Shown here in pieces: positions 1 through 13,100 of a stretch of 64,000 bases of DNA. Under the pieces are notes generated by a model. That model was given only the letters and a program-made list of their open reading frames with translations, was not told where the DNA came from and searched no databases. Every line of letters starts with the position of its first letter. Position 1 is the first letter of the stretch. Location: positions 3,144,017 to 3,208,016 of the forward strand of contig CP154955.1 of assembly GCA_039621445.1 (NCBI GenBank). The letters run 5' to 3'. The DNA comes from Euglena gracilis (lineage: Eukaryota; Euglenida; Euglenophyceae; Euglenales). The position numbers and the translations under genes were made by a program.

Positions 1-62
1 CAAAAATGACGGAAGATCACAAAACTACAGGCTTTTTGTGGGAACGTGGGAGGGCCCCGGAC

Positions 63-182
63 ATCCACCAGGATGGCATCGCGCTCGGCGTCGTACTGCA
101 CTACCGGGGCCCCTGGCAGCGGCTGGTCGACGTAGATGCTGCGGGCAACGCTGCGGCCTGCTGCGAGCAACCGCGGTGGCAT
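63..182 (-). CDS. putative coding exon, unknown gene X (exon d)
   Basis: A GC-rich open block of 40 codons begins after TTTGCAG (acceptor) and ends before GTCCGG (possible donor). Both borders are in phase 0. The translation contains the stretch SIYVDQPLPGAPVV followed by an acidic/hydrophobic run (YDAERDAILVD), unlike the simple-sequence translation around it. The true acceptor could be one of three further AGs within the first 50 bases. I do not recognise the family. The three blocks at 960-1023, 1362-1511 and 2124-2207 lie on the same strand with compatible phases and probably belong to one gene running leftward out of the window. The gene assignment is inference. Confidence 0.4.
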
Positions 183-959
183 CTGCAAACACGGGCTGCT
201 ACAGGCACACCATCAGGCGCACGCGACGTACAAACACGTGCGAACACTCACCCAAAAAAGTGCACTTGCAACACATTCGCACGCAGTACACGAAAGCTTC
301 GCAAATGTGCGTACACGTGCACCCGACAAACACTGAGGGAGGACAACAAGCGCCAGGAAAAGGGCAGCTCTACGCTCCAACACCTCCGACACATAGCATT
401 GTGGCAGTAAAATATAGGATTAGGGTTTCGATTAAGGTAGCTAAATTTGGGCAGCTTCCCCAAGTTCACTTTGCAACAGAGTGGGAAAATTGCTGAGAAA
501 AGGCAATTTTTTGAGCAGAAGAAAATTTGAAGTTTGAAGAAGTTGGAAATCAGAAATTTAAAAAACGTTTCATCCCTGGGCAATGCTTGCCAACGCCCAA
601 ACACAAACACAAACCCACAGCACAGTATTCATGTACACACACAAACATACGCACACATGCACACACACAGACACACACCATACACACAAACACAAACACG
701 CACACGCTCGAGAAAAATCTCGAATGGCGGAGTGACACACATCAATTCATAGATCACAAAGGGGTATACCAATGGATTCGCATCAAAAATTCAGCAGCAC
801 GGGTGCTATTCTGTGTGTTCCTGCCTGTAATCACCTTGGTGTGCAGCAGACACCGCCCCTGGAGGCGGCGTCTGCACCGAGGGCCCCCGTGCAGACAGTG
901 TCCGCACCAGTGCACGCTGGCACAATGTCCACCGGGTCAGTCGGTGACCCCCCACTGAC

Positions 960-1023
960 CCGACCCATCCTTCCGACCGCCGCAGCGTTGGGCGCCTTCC
1001 TCGTCCACGACAATCGGGGCCGC
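960..1023 (-). CDS. putative short coding exon, unknown gene X (exon c)
   Basis: A 64-base GC-rich block starts after GCAGAG and stops before GTCAGT, a good donor. It starts in phase 0, matching the end of the block at 1362-1511. The reading is short and acidic (APIVVDEEGAQR). It lies between an AT-rich simple repeat and the CA/TG-rich sequence further left. This is the weakest of the four gene X blocks, because a 64-base open frame is not significant alone. Confidence 0.25.
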
Positions 1024-1133
1024 CTCTGCAGCGGAGCTTGGGACCACACATTCGCATACGTGTGGAAGCCAGGGAAGCGGGGGCGGGGGCTTCTGCGCAT
1101 GAAATCAACCCCCGCTTGTTTTGATGAGATATA

Positions 1134-1312
1134 AAAAAAATCAAAATATGTATTAAATATTGGATATTAAATATTAAATATCAAATAATAAATATTAAAT
1201 ATTAAATATAAAACATAAAATATTAAATATTAAATATTAAATACCAAACATTAATATTTAACATTAAATATTAAATATTAAAAATATTAAATACTAAATA
1301 TTAAGAAACATT
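1134..1312. repeat. AT-rich ATTAAAT/ATATTAAA simple repeat
   Basis: About 180 bases consist almost only of reiterated ATTAAATATT and variants. The base composition breaks sharply from the GC-rich exon blocks on both sides. It lies in a presumed intron of gene X. Confidence 0.9.
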
Positions 1313-1361
1313 CAGGTGCATTAATTGGAGGATGCACGGTTCGACCCTCCGACCCACACAC

Positions 1362-1511
1362 CCAAAACAGGTCGTGGCAGAGGTTATGCGACTGCATGCG
1401 CGGGATGGGGATGGGGGCCTGGCCATAGGCGCGCCGCACGGCGTCCGACCCCTGGCGGCTGCCCTGCACGCTCCTCTGCACGCTGCCTTGCACACTGCCC
1501 GGCACACCAGC
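1362..1511 (-). CDS. putative coding exon, unknown gene X (exon b)
   Basis: A 50-codon open exon starts after CTTGCAG (AG|G) and ends before GTGTGTGG, a good GT donor, in phase 0 at both ends. The first half encodes a short repeat ([18 protein letters not shown]). The second half is non-repetitive ([20 protein letters not shown]). GC content is far above the flanking AT repeat and TG microsatellite. The GSVQ-like reiteration echoes SLQGS at the end of the exon at 2124-2207, supporting one gene. No family is recognised. Confidence 0.45.
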
Positions 1512-1557
1512 CTGCAAGCTGCGGCGCCTGGGAGCTGCACATTGGACCTCGTTTTCA

Positions 1558-1747
1558 GGATTGGGTTTGTGTGTGCGTTGTGTGTGTGTGTGTGTGTGTG
1601 TATGTGTGTGGAAGGGTGGGTGGGTGGGTGTGTGGGTGGGTGGGTGGGTTGGCATTGGGTGGGTGGGTGTCAGTGCGTGCGTGTGTGTGCATGTATGCGT
1701 GCATGCGTGCGTGTGTGTTGCGTGCGTGCGTGTGTGCATGCGTGCGT

Positions 1748-1778
<31 letters not shown>

Positions 1779-1852
1779 CGTGTGCGTGTGCGTGTGTGCG
1801 TGCGTGCGTGTGCGTGTGTGTGCGTGTGTGTGTGTGCGTGCAGCTCGCACAA
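1558..1852. repeat. imperfect (TG)n / TGCG microsatellite
   Basis: Nearly 300 bases of TG dinucleotides are interspersed with TGCG and GGTGGG variants. It translates as long Val/Cys or His/Thr runs in all open frames, so those readings are artefacts. It occupies the presumed intron between exons b and a of gene X. Confidence 0.95.
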
Positions 1853-2123
1853 TTATTTTTTATGGACCCCCAAGGGACAGAAGGTTAGTACCAAAAACCA
1901 GTCTTTTCACCCCTGCAGGGAAAAACTCACCTGGAGCTGGTGCGAAGCGATTGTATAGCTGCTCTTTCTGTTCACTTTGTGCTCTTTGGCTGTGTGTGTT
2001 TTTCATCTTCCATTCAGAATAATTTACCCAGCCTTCACCTTGGGGGATGGGAGGGCACTGGATTTTCAAGCCCCAAGGCATGGGGAGGGGGATCTGAAGC
2101 TGGCAGCGCCCAGCACGCTGGAC

Positions 2124-2207
2124 AGAGCCCTGGAGGGACTCCACGGTGGCCTCCCCCTCGAGGTAGGTCGGCAGCCCCTTGGCCTGGGGCTTGCGGGTGA
2201 TGGAGCC
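2124..2207 (-). CDS. putative coding exon, unknown gene X (exon a)
   Basis: A 28-codon block starts after CCAACCAG (AG|G) and ends before GTCCAG, phase 0 at both ends. The translation is non-repetitive (GSITRKPQAKGLPTYLEGEA) and ends ESLQGS. An in-frame ATG lies a few codons upstream of the AG, so this could instead be a first exon. It is the most upstream block of gene X that I can see. Gene X could also be a 3' extension of the ASCC1-like gene, since both are on the same strand. Confidence 0.4.
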
Positions 2208-3979
2208 CTGGTTGGACGGCATGGGGGGTGCGGGTGACGAGGCTGTGTGCGGTGAGGGAAACGGCAGGGGCGACGCAGCCTCATCGCCCCCGCCCCGTGG
2301 ACAGAAGCCCCTGTCAGGCCGAACTTGACTAACCCCGGGGGGGGGGGTCTCGGAGTTTCCTGGAGAGCGTAGGCAGACACCCCCTCGTGGGGGTGACCTG
2401 TCTGCCAATTTTACTCATTCATGATGACAACCGAAAATCACATAGGTGATTTTACGTGATTTTACCTAATTCACATGCAGGCCAAAAAATTCCAGTTTTT
2501 CTCCCCCCGGTATGTACACTCTCTGCTGGAGAGCACTTCAAATTTTTCACTTCCAGAGGAGAAAGTTCTTACACAAATATGCAAGTAAATGGGCCAAAAG
2601 AATGGCAAGAATGGAAAAAAAACCTGACAAAAACTTGACGTCAGGAGAAATTTTAGGGATTTTTTAAAATTCAAAAAAATCCCAGCAGAAATTGAAAAAT
2701 TTGCGGGCTGCATGAGGGAATGCCATGGGGAACAGAGATCTTTCTCACATTTGTCCACAAAATTTTGGAAACAGGGGGGTATGAAGACTTTTGACGCACC
2801 AGGGGTATGAAGACCTTTGCAACTGAGTGTATGAGCCTAACTTTTGGGGGGAGGGGTGATTTGCTCCCTCAGCGGTCATTACCCACTGTCAAAAAAACAG
2901 ATAGTCAGTCACTGCTAAGCCTGCACCCTCCAGACATATTATGCTCAAATTTCTGGGTCACCAGGCATTTCAACCCAGTTTCAATCTCGGGGGTCTTGGG
3001 ATTGAAACTGACTGCCAGTCAGCTCCCACGCCGGTCAACCTGCACCAAAGCTTCACAGTAGTGGTGGCGGACATATGGCAGCAAGTGAGCTCATTTTCAC
3101 AAAGAATTCATTTTCATTTCATTTTCACCAGTTCTATTCCGTGACTCCGTTTCATTTCCAACCAATGAAAAAAAAAGATGAAATTGGAATCCGAAAGGCA
3201 AGAAACATGACAGGGCAATCATTTTGTTAAAAAAACACTGAGCATTTCGGCCAACGCTCTCCCATGGCTGGCAAACCACACACCCCTAAACTGTAATCCT
3301 GGCAATTCCAACACCTCCAAATTCATAATTTTTTTCTGGCGAGATTCAGACCAGGTGAATCAAATGAATTATTTCGTTGAGCAGCTCCACCAACCAATGG
3401 GTCAATTGCTTGGGGAAAAGGCGGAGGATAAATTGCCTATGCCGTGAAGGGTATGCGGCTTTGCATGGATGGCCAAATAGCCAGGTAACAAAAAGGCTTG
3501 TGTCGAGGGCTCCACATTTGCGGTGAGGCCGTGAGGAGGTGACAGCACACAGTGGTGGGGAGGCACCCCCATGCAGTGGTGGTGGCAGTGGTTGGAGGGC
3601 GGTGACCACCAACGGTGGCCGACTCCGCCTGGGAGTCCCCCGGAGTGGAGGTCCAATGGGGCATGTGAGTGCGACGGTCCAGACTCAGCGGGTCGGGAAG
3701 CGGACGCTTTCGTCGCTGGGCCGGTCCCATCCTGTTGCGCACCGACCCCTTCGGACACCCAGCCATCACCAGGGAGAACGCAACACACGGAAACTTGAAA
3801 AGGCGCAGAAAAAAAAAAGAAAATTTGCCAAAATCAAAAAGCACAAGAAATAAAAAAAAAGTTTTTTTTTGCCCCATTGCAGCACGGCCGGTCCCTCCTC
3901 GGCCGCTTTGCCTGGAAAAGGCAAACACACAGCATTTTGCCCCTTCTTTGAAGCCCCCCCCCCCCACACGCCTGGGCAG
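2208..3979. other. spacer or intron without recognisable gene
   Basis: This 1.8 kb holds no convincing exon. It contains isolated G-runs (around 2338 and 2776), AT-rich stretches (2640-2700, 3100-3200) and short open frames of low complexity. A GC-rich patch at 3540-3730 has open minus-strand frames but no clear splice borders or family match. Confidence 0.5.
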
Positions 3980-4136
3980 TCACTCCATGCCACACCACGC
4001 AACGGGGGGGGGGGCTGGCCCGCCGCGGGATGGCCAGTACCCGGAGGCGTCCTTGGGGCCCAGCCGGGACAGGTCCAGCGTCCGGAGGGGACAGGGTGGC
4101 GCGGGCCACGACGCGCATCGAGAGCCACGCATGGTA
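3980..4136 (-). CDS. ASCC1: ASCC1-like exon 11 (C-terminus, start uncertain)
   Basis: The reading LDLSRLGPKDASGYW corresponds to the last strand of the AKAP7-like domain, where relatives have a hydrophobic-x-Leu-Ser pattern followed by GYY. The only upstream AG is at 4138-4137. Starting there would add about 21 residues not expected from the family, while an AG inside the motif would remove LDLSR. The frame closes at a TGA (3982-3980) after a C-run. A different open frame over the same bases (AWLSMRVVARATL) is an alternative. Confidence 0.5.
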
Positions 4137-7100
4137 CTCCCCCCCCCCGACCCCGAAACATCACAGCTTAAGGGACGGGATTTATTTTTCCTTTGAGGAC
4201 CTCCCCTTGAGGACCGCCTTTGTGCCTAAGGGACGGACAACGGACAACTAAGGACGGACAACAGCCGATCTGGGGGGTCGAACGGGATCAAAGTTAACAG
4301 TCAAAATACGCAAAACTGCGGTTTTCTTGGCGTTTTAGGCGGATGGACGATGGATGGTCTAAGGGTGCCTGATTTCCTCGTGAACTCGGCCTGTTTTGGT
4401 CACAGTACGGCCATATTTTTTTCCATTCTGCCGGTGGACTTTACTTTTCATCGACTGCGTTGGGCGGATTTTTTTTGGACCATTCCGGCCGAGGGGGTCG
4501 ACTACCCTCCCCATCTGATGGGTGGGAGGTCCGACCAGTCCTCCCCGCATTTCCGAGGACACCGATTTTGACGTCAAACCTTTCCTTCCGCGCCGAAGGA
4601 CGTGCAGGGGTTACCAACATCTGCATTGAGCTCATCACCTGAGAGCAAAAGGGGGTCATTACCGCTGAATTTCTTTGCTCACCCTTGCTCGAAGGAGTCC
4701 AAAGCAGGTCGTTGCTTAACGACCCTTGTTGGCGGGGTGTAAGGCACAGATGGTGGAAAATTAGGGCCAGCTAGCTGGAAAACCGGGCTAGCTGCCCCAG
4801 GAAAACCGGGTGTGCAGAAAAGACGTTTAAAAACTGCCAAAAGTGCAAAACAAAACTGCAAGCGTGCAAACTTCAAGAAAAAGGCAAAAAGCAAAAAAAA
4901 CACAAAAAAATTGTGCGTTTTTTTTTTGCTTTTTGTCTTTTTCTTGAAGTTTTCATTTTTTTGCATTTGTGGCAGTTTTGCTGCTTGCGCCCCCCGGCCC
5001 CCGTGGCGGCGGGCACACATCCAGCCGGCCCCCGGGTCCCCCTGGCCGGGGAAACGTGCCGACGTCCACCGCCTCGAACTCCGCCATGATGGGCCGGATG
5101 TCGAACGGGACGCGCTCCACCCGGGCCGGCGCAGGGCGACAGAGTGTGGGCCCTCCGGGGGAGTGGAGGGAAGCGCTGGCTGGGGTTTGGTGGACCTCAA
5201 GGGGGCAGGCTGTTGTTTTAACACCCCCAGGGGGTACCCCCACCCACCCAGCCCCGCACGGGACCCCGGGGGCCCCCCAAAAAAAATCGGGCTGTCGAAC
5301 GGCATTTCCCAGAAGAAATTCCGGCGCTTCGCAATGAACCTCTAACCAGGCCTCTGGCCTGGGACCCCCCCCCCCCGGAGGGCCCCCCGGACCCCCCCAC
5401 CCACCAACCCCCCCAAGAGATCTTCGAGAAAAGAAGCAACAACAACAACCCTGCTAGGTCAGAGAAACCGCTTTCTGGACTTAAAGTTCGGGGACCATAA
5501 TTCATATGACATGGAAATATGACATGGAAAGTCAGGTCATATTCATGGACATGGCACATGGCCATGAATTGATGCTCTATACCCTGCATCTGTGCACCTG
5601 GGTAACAGGAAGGCCTAGAAATTCATGGTTTGTGCAACAGGCAATAAAATTCAACCCAGAGCAAAAGACGAAAAGATAAAAGTTTGAATGGCCAATCAGA
5701 GGGGGTGGTATAATGGCCAGAAGTGATTGGATGGTTTCTGAGAATGGAAAGGTGGCCAGGGGGTAAAGATGCGATGGCCAAGCAGAACTTGGGCTCCAGA
5801 TGCGTTGGCTGTGTAGTTTTGCCCTTTTGCTTGCACCGGGAGATGCCCCATTTTGGACCTACTCCCCGCTGGGAGGGAGGGAGTCCTTTTACCATTCGAC
5901 GAAAACACACTGCGACGGCCATCTCATAAGCAGCAAACATCTTCAGGCATCGTCCTGGATGGGGGTCGTGCGGCCGGTTTGTCCTCTTCATCTCCAGTCG
6001 GGGCGGGGCAGGGTTTGACGGTTGTCTGCGGGGCCAGCGAACAGTGCAAATGTGGCCGTGACGAACCGAGGCAGGCAGAAGGGACAGGCGCTCTCCACTT
6101 CTCCGGAGGGGGAAAAGCCGTGGCCAACTCTCCTCCAAAACCTCCAAAAAAAAAAACTGTCGGAAAACACTCACTCGGCTCTTCAAAAAAAGGCGGCACG
6201 TATGCCAAGCGACGGCAAGCACCGCAGATGACACCGCCTGTGTGTTACCTACCCCCCCCCCCCGGAAACTGCACCTCACAGGTCGGCCAGTGCCGGGACC
6301 CTGCAAATTACCATTCTGACAGGACGGCTGGTTGACAGTTTCGGGCGTTGACAGGTCGGCCCCTGACAACTTCCTGTACTGACAGGTTGGTGGGTTAGCA
6401 GTTTCCCAGGCGGGACCCTGATGGGTTTTCGGGCATGACAGTTTCGTGGGGGGTGGTGAATTCCACTACCTGCTCATCTTACTGGCCACCAGAAAAAAAA
6501 CCTATGGCTACCCCCCCCTGGGCAGGGATGCAGGGAAGTCTGTCGGTATGGGAAGACAGTGGTCGGGGGGGGGGGGTGTCCGGCTGATGGTAGTTTTAAA
6601 ACGCCATAAACCTTTATCAAAAATTAAAAGGCCTTAAAAAAAACATTCTTGGTGTATGAACAAGCAACTGGCCTCCTTCTTGGGAGGCCTAACTCACACT
6701 TAGCTTTGAGAGTAACTGTAAATTTGTGCCGACGCACAAATCCAAAAAAAATCTGTTTTCGAACACCGAGGTCTGAGACCAGTCTGAAAATAGTGTCTCC
6801 CTGCACCGCAGGGCCTGGGGACGAAAGCAACGACTTGGAACTCCACGGTCTACGGGCACAGCGCTCCCCGGTCCCAGTGTGCATGAACACAAAACGGTGG
6901 GTGATGAAACGAGGGGACTCCATTGCGCATTTGCGCTTTGGCACAAAGATTTTTTTCATTACAAAAAAGTAAAACGCTTTGCGCTTTGGCGCAAATTTTT
7001 TACTTTTTTGTACTTCAACATGTGGGTGACCATTGCCGTATTTGCACAATGAGAACAACATATGTGTCAACATGTGTTTCCATTGCGCCAAAGCGCAACG

Positions 7101-10100
7101 GGTAGGCTTATGAAGAATAGAAATTTAAGAGTTACATTGCGTCAAAGCGCCATGTAAATACAATTTTTATAATTTTCCATTTTCGTTGGTGTTGCGCCGA
7201 AGGGCAATGTAATTGCTTGAAACTTATCTCACAATAGAGGGGAGAGAACGGCCCTGGTAGAGTGTGAACACCAGAGGGGATAGAGCACAAAAATGTAGTA
7301 CAGGGGGACGGAAGCCTACTCTCGGTCACGTTGCGTCAGAATTGGTCAACGTTGCGCATCGGCGCAACACCCACGCTGCTTTTACACTTTTAAAATTGTA
7401 CTTCTATTGCGCTTTGGCGCAATGTAACTCTTAAAATTTCATTCTGCATAAGCCTACCCATTGTGCCAAAGCACAATGGGCACCAATTTTTAATTTTTCA
7501 TTTTTTATCACTGTGGGTGGACAGAGCAGTCCTGGAAGCATCTCATTACCAGACCGAACAGAGCTAAGGTGGAGGGAAACAGGGGTTTTTTTAAGACCGG
7601 GGGGGGAGGGGGGGTCCCCCCCACCCACCCACCCCCTGGGGGGCCCCCAGGGGGGGGGGGGTCCGGGGGACCCACAAAAAATGGCCGAAAATCGCGAAAA
7701 GTGCTAAAAATAGCACTTTTTCGGCGCCGAAAGTATATCCCACCCCCCTCCGGGGGGGCCCCCCCCCCCGGGGGGCTCAGCCGGACCCACCCACCCTACC
7801 CCCCCTCCCCCCCCCGGGGGTCCACGACTAAAAAAACCCCTGGAGGGAAACCTTGCCTGGGACAGGAAACCCAACCTGGCGCATGAAAGCAACCACCAAC
7901 TTCTTCATATCCCGACGTCTCTTGTCCTGGGCGTTGTGAGCCCAACTGCCAGTGCCGGAGGTTCCTCCCACTTGCTTCGAAGTTAAGCATGCCTGAGGGG
8001 CCCTTCTTTTTGGCTGACTTTTGAAAGTCGGAAAATTCCTGTTTGGAAAAGAACAGGCACCAGATGAACCCTGGGAATCACAGCCAAGGAAACAGTTTTA
8101 GGCGTCGAAAGGGTGTTTTAAAGAAGCTCGCCACCCCCCCCCTTTCTCGCCCAGGATTTGAAGCACACAACTTTGGGGATGATCGAATGGAGTTGAGAAA
8201 TTGAAAGGGTCCATCAACAACGGCGGAGCAGGGAAGACATGCTGGCACACTTCTTTACGGTAATTTGCAACCCACCAGAAAGCAACATGACACCGGGCAG
8301 ATGGAGGGCATTGTTCAGCAGGGGAGCAGGGGGGGGGATATGCAACTTGGCCCTTCAAATTATGCCAGTGAAAAAAAAATTGCAAAAAATGCAGAATTGC
8401 AACAAAAAGAAATGCAACTTGCATAAAACCCCTGAGAAAAGGCTGGAATATAACAGAGTTTTGCTGCCTAAAATCCGTAAACATGTGACAATGCCGGTGT
8501 ACCTGTCAATGATTCAGAAAGAAGACCTCCTGGAAGACAACGGCAAGCACTGAAGCTTTGGAAATCAACACGAATGGCACCTGCACGTTCAGTCTAAGCA
8601 AATCGTCCAGGTCACCATTGAACATCAATAAAGCAGCGGCACGTCGCGTTTCATTGCACAACGTCGGCCATGATGGAAGCTGAAATGAAAAAAACAAACT
8701 CAGAAAACATTCACTCCTCTGTAAAGCTGCCTTTTAATAGGGTGAAAGTATCAAAGACCCCAGGCAACTGCAGAGGGACCAGAGACAAAACATGACATGG
8801 CGACCAACTACAAAAAAAATTTCCAGGGCAAAATATTTTATGCCAAAAAAATGCAAAAAATGCAGATTTCGGAGAAACCTGATTATGCAAAAAATAATAA
8901 TTTGCATTTGCAAATGCAAATTATGCAAGTTGCACATTCCCCCCCCCCTGTGTTCATCCGAAAAAGGTCTTTCTGTCAACATCCCAAAAAAACCCACTTT
9001 GTGCACTGAGTGCAAGGTCACTCAGGCTCCACAGCCTACCGCCCACGATTCGTATTATTGTAACAGCCACTCCCTCCCCAGCGCCTAAATAGTTCACAAG
9101 CACCAACCGAGCTTCTGGCACAGCCAAACACCTCTCATCATTCTCCTCTATCCCCCACCTTCTCAAACAGCACGAATGCATTCAAAAGCATCTGCCATTT
9201 GAAAGGACATTGCGCTTGAGCGCAATAGTTTTACCTTGCACTCAAGCGCAATGTAAAACTATTGCGCATAAGCGCAATGCATAACAAAAGCCCATGAGCT
9301 TATGGGAGTCCCTCTGATATGTTACGGTGTGTCGGGGGCCCTCGCTGAATGGCCAGTGTGCGGGCTTGGTGAGGAAATACATTGCGCCGAAGCGCAATGG
9401 ACATGCCTACATAATGCACTGCTTGTTCATTCAGATTAAACGTCATTTTTTGTATGATGTTTTGCGCTTCGGCGCAATGCATTTCCTCAACAAGCCCGCA
9501 CACTGGCCGTTCAGAGGCCCCCGACACACCGCAACACATCAGAGGGACTCCCATAAGCTCAGCATAAGCTCAGGGGCTTCTGTTATACATTGCGCTTAAG
9601 CGCAATAATTTTACATTGCGCTCAAGCGCAAGGTAAAACTATTGCGCTCAAGCGCAATGCCCATAACCATTGCCTTCTGTGCCTGGCAGTGTGGGGCCTG
9701 GTGTAGCTCACCAGACGTTGGGACAGGTCCCTGGGCTTGCCCTCAATCCCCCCAACCCCACCTGGGTGGTTCCTGTTGTACCGCTCCTTGAACATCAAGC
9801 ACCCAGGGGTCACAACTCTGTGACATGCCGTTTTTCAACTTTTCACAACGTGTATGTAGAGTCCACCCTCTGGATGCCTCAGCAGGCAACCCTTAACGGA
9901 CATATCGCAGAGCCTAAAAAAAAAAGCAACAAAAAGGGCCAAATTACCCAGCCTGTGTAGCACCATCCAGGGAACACAGTCAAGGCTTCAAAAAACGAGG
10001 GACTCGCAACGGGGGTTTTGGCCCTTTTTTGGGAAAATTCACGTGTCCCGGCGTTCAAACCCAGGGTTTTGAACCTTTTTCAAAATGGTGCACAGGCCGA

Positions 10101-13100
10101 AAAACACCAAAATTGGGCCTGTTCCCCGGGTCCCAACATTGGCAAATGATGCACATGCCACCGTGGAGGGTCTCCGTGGAACCAGAGGGTCAAAAGAGTG
10201 GGTTTCACCGCCAGGTTTCAAAAGGTTTGGAAATTTTCGCTTAAGCGCAAGCCAAAAATTAAAACCTTAAGTGCGAGTTTGGCCGCCTAAGTCCTTGGTC
10301 TCAGGCAATGGTCTGGAAGAACCACCCAAGCGGATGCTCACTTGGAAAAGTTTGCGAAAATTATGAACATCACTGGGTTCTTGGGGTTGTCCATGAGTGA
10401 TTTTTAGTGACCACAAATGAACCAATAATGTGTAATCCACAAAAATTATTTGGGTGTCCACAGTTGCCACCTTGGGCACCCAATGAACGCATGACCCCTA
10501 GCCTCCCCACCATGGGGAGGGGGGTTGGACCCCCACCCACCACAGCACCGCACAAGAAAACATTTGGCGCAAAAAATCACGTCACTGGAACAACCTCCCA
10601 TGTCCCGTAGGGATTCCCGTCCAGCCCACCCACCCGTCCTCGGCCCCTCTTGACGTCAAGCCCGGGGCGGGGGCCTCCGGGGCGGCGCGCCACTTGGAGT
10701 TCATCAGCGTGGCGTGCAGCTTCTCGTTGTGCTCGATCTCGTTGGCCGTGGCGAGCCCTGGAGGGGGAGGGGTCGAGTGCAGAGGAAGGGAGAGCAGGGC
10801 GTCGCTGGCTACCAGGCGGGAGGGACCACCTCAGAGGCTGGAAACATTGGGACCGGTTGGAAAAGGCTTCTGGCTGGCCCCGATGGGTTCCCCCCGCCCC
10901 CAAGTGGGGTCAAAACCAGCGCAAATAAAAGTTTGGAAATTAAAACCCCCAAATAAATAACCCTGCCCAAATATGAACCCCCCCTGAGGACCTTGAAATC
11001 CCGCCCGAATATGAACCCCCCTCCCCGCTCCAGCGCTTTGCGCCGGAGGGAAAAATTTTTCGACAAAATCTCTTCCGAAGTTGTGATATTTGGCAGACCT
11101 GGAAGCACTTTTTACCAAAAACGTGTGAAAATTGCCCCTTTGCCCGAAAAGGGAATTTTTTTGGACCCCCAAGGGTGGGTGTATTTGTGATTTTGGACCG
11201 AAAAAGTGACCACTGGATTCCGCAAGGAAGTTGACTTTTCCGCCCGAATATACCCCCCCCCCAAATATAAACCCCCTGGGGGTCTTGAAATTTCCGCCCA
11301 AATTTAAAACCGGGGGGGTTTATATTTGGGGGAGGGTTACGTTTGGGAAAATCAATGGTGTAGAAAAATAATTTTCTCATGAAGAAAAAAAAACTGTCCT
11401 GTCGCTGTGTCCAATCTCCTTTCACATATTCAGATCTTCAGTTGGCAAAATATCTGTTGCAGTCTTTTTTTTCCGGGCACTTTTCGGGCGGGTGGGCAGA
11501 TATTAAAAATCGCCAATGGTTGGGAAGGGAGGTGGAAACAGGCTGCCAACTGGATTGGCCTTGGAGAGGGGGGACCCTCCGATCAAATGACAAAGGAAAC
11601 CCCCTGAAGGACCCAAAGGGGGGGGGGAGCCAGCAACTCGACCCTCCCACATTGAGCGGTTTTAGTCCTGCCAATCCATGCGAAAGGTGGATTGGCTCTA
11701 ACACCAAGGTGGACCAAAATCAGCTGAAAATGGTCGATGGGTAACTTTTTTTTTGTCTCAAATTCGCTCTCTTTGCGCATTTTCCTGTGTGGATTCCTGT
11801 GCGCCCTCGCTATGGCTGTGGAAGCAGGGCAATTTGCAGAGAAAACAGTGAGAAAATAAATTAACAAATAAACATATAAATAAAAATCAGTGTGAGCAAA
11901 TTCGGGTCAGGGGCTCTCTTAAGCCAAACTCAAACGGGGAGGGGCCCTGAGACGGGACCACAGCGGGGGTACCCACTGCCGGCAAGGCGGGCGCACACCG
12001 GCCTGGATGAACAGCTGGCTGACGTGCTCCACCAGCCGCAGGATCTTCTCCTCCAGCCCGTTCTTCCCCACCTGGAGGTACAGCACGTGTACCTGTGGGG
12101 GGGGCAGCGCGAAGAGGCACGTGGCGAGCATAACGCAAATGAGCGGACGTGGTTTTCCGGCTGTGGCCAGGAATGCCTTCGGTTTGTGCCTGGCGGTCAG
12201 TGTTGGGAGGGAACACTGCATGAACCCTCGAAAAATACGACGCAAAAAAACACAAAAAAACACGTTAACCCCCCTTTGTTAGTTTAGGTTACGAATTTGT
12301 TTATTCGGAGGAGGCCAGACCCCTACCGTGCTTTGGGGCTGGCAGCCAAAAGAACTCCTCCGCAGGGATTTCCCAAGAGTTGTCACAGCCGGTTCTGGCG
12401 GAAAGGGAACACAACGCCCGACATGCAAACAGGGCCACAGTCTCGGATGGGGGGGGGAGGGATGCGGTCCGACTCCCCCTCTCCATGTGGCGAGCAGGCT
12501 CATGTGAGCTCGCCAAACTGGACTTGCAAGAAATGTAAGATGAGTGCGCGGCACTTCAAAATAACTATCCAGTTGGTCCATGTGCAATTGAAGGAAAAAA
12601 AAAGAGCGAGAGAGAAGAACCCTGGTGTGCGACAAGGGCCACACTCGACCACGTCACCACTGGAGTCCCTTTCATAATAAACATAGGGATACCCACCAAA
12701 CTTTCAGGTTTACAAAAATAAATGAAACATTTTTTGAACGGTCACATATAAGGTGTTTCAAGAAAAAGCGGAAAAAGAGTGGGAAAAATTTCAGAAACAT
12801 GTCAGAATATAGATTATTAAGAATATGGATATACATGTTGAATTAAAGATTGCAATCCCTGTGGTTTTAAGTTGCAATAAAATGTAACATGTTGTTGTTT
12901 ATGACAATTCTTTGTTCCAGTGTGGCCAAAAATATATGGATAAATATATGGTAACAAATGATATTATGTAATATATGTACAAGTAGATGCATCAAATAAC
13001 CCCCCCCCCCGTCAATGGTCCTAAAATTGGATCAGTCACTGGAAGGCCGTCGCTGAAGCTGACGGGGACATACAATTGCTTACCGACCCCGGGGGGGGGG

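Larger units (their letters stand above)
6686..10284. mobile_element. composite repeat bounded by GGCC(T/A)AACTC inverted ends
   Basis: The left end starts GGCCTAACTCACACTTAG and the right end, read on the other strand, starts GGCCAAACTCGCACTTAAG. That is an imperfect terminal inversion of about 18 bases. Sequences from both halves recur at 62.62-63.56 kb, including the CGAACACYGAGGTCTGAGAC segment and the GGAACACAGTCAAGGCTTCA segment. No transposase reading frame is visible, so it would be non-autonomous. Target-site duplication is not clear. Confidence 0.4.
5153..10661. other. intron 9 of the ASCC1-like gene, filled with repeats
   Basis: This 5.5 kb intron holds G/C tracts (5367-5412), open but unremarkable minus-strand frames at 5.6-6.4 kb, and a composite repeat from 6686 to 10284. 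Inside that repeat are a hAT-like MITE (7580-7842), clustered GCGCAAT palindromes and a 450-bp fold-back (9208-9660). I see no additional exon with both splice sites. Confidence 0.6.

Noticed and set aside
1287-1850. Long open frames rich in His-Thr or Val-Cys
   Set aside because: They are translations of the TG/CA microsatellite. Only the non-repetitive end (1362-1511) is kept as an exon candidate.
5623-6369. 248-codon minus-strand frame inside the ASCC1-like intron
   Set aside because: No domain, no clear splice borders; composition follows the GC of the region and the frame includes homopolymer-derived residues.
7915-8095. 5S rRNA-like phrases (CTTCGAAGTTAAGCATGCCTGA and CCTGGGAATCACAG)
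   Set aside because: The spacing between the two phrases is about 40 bases too long and the rest of the molecule does not fit. At most a chance or very decayed match.
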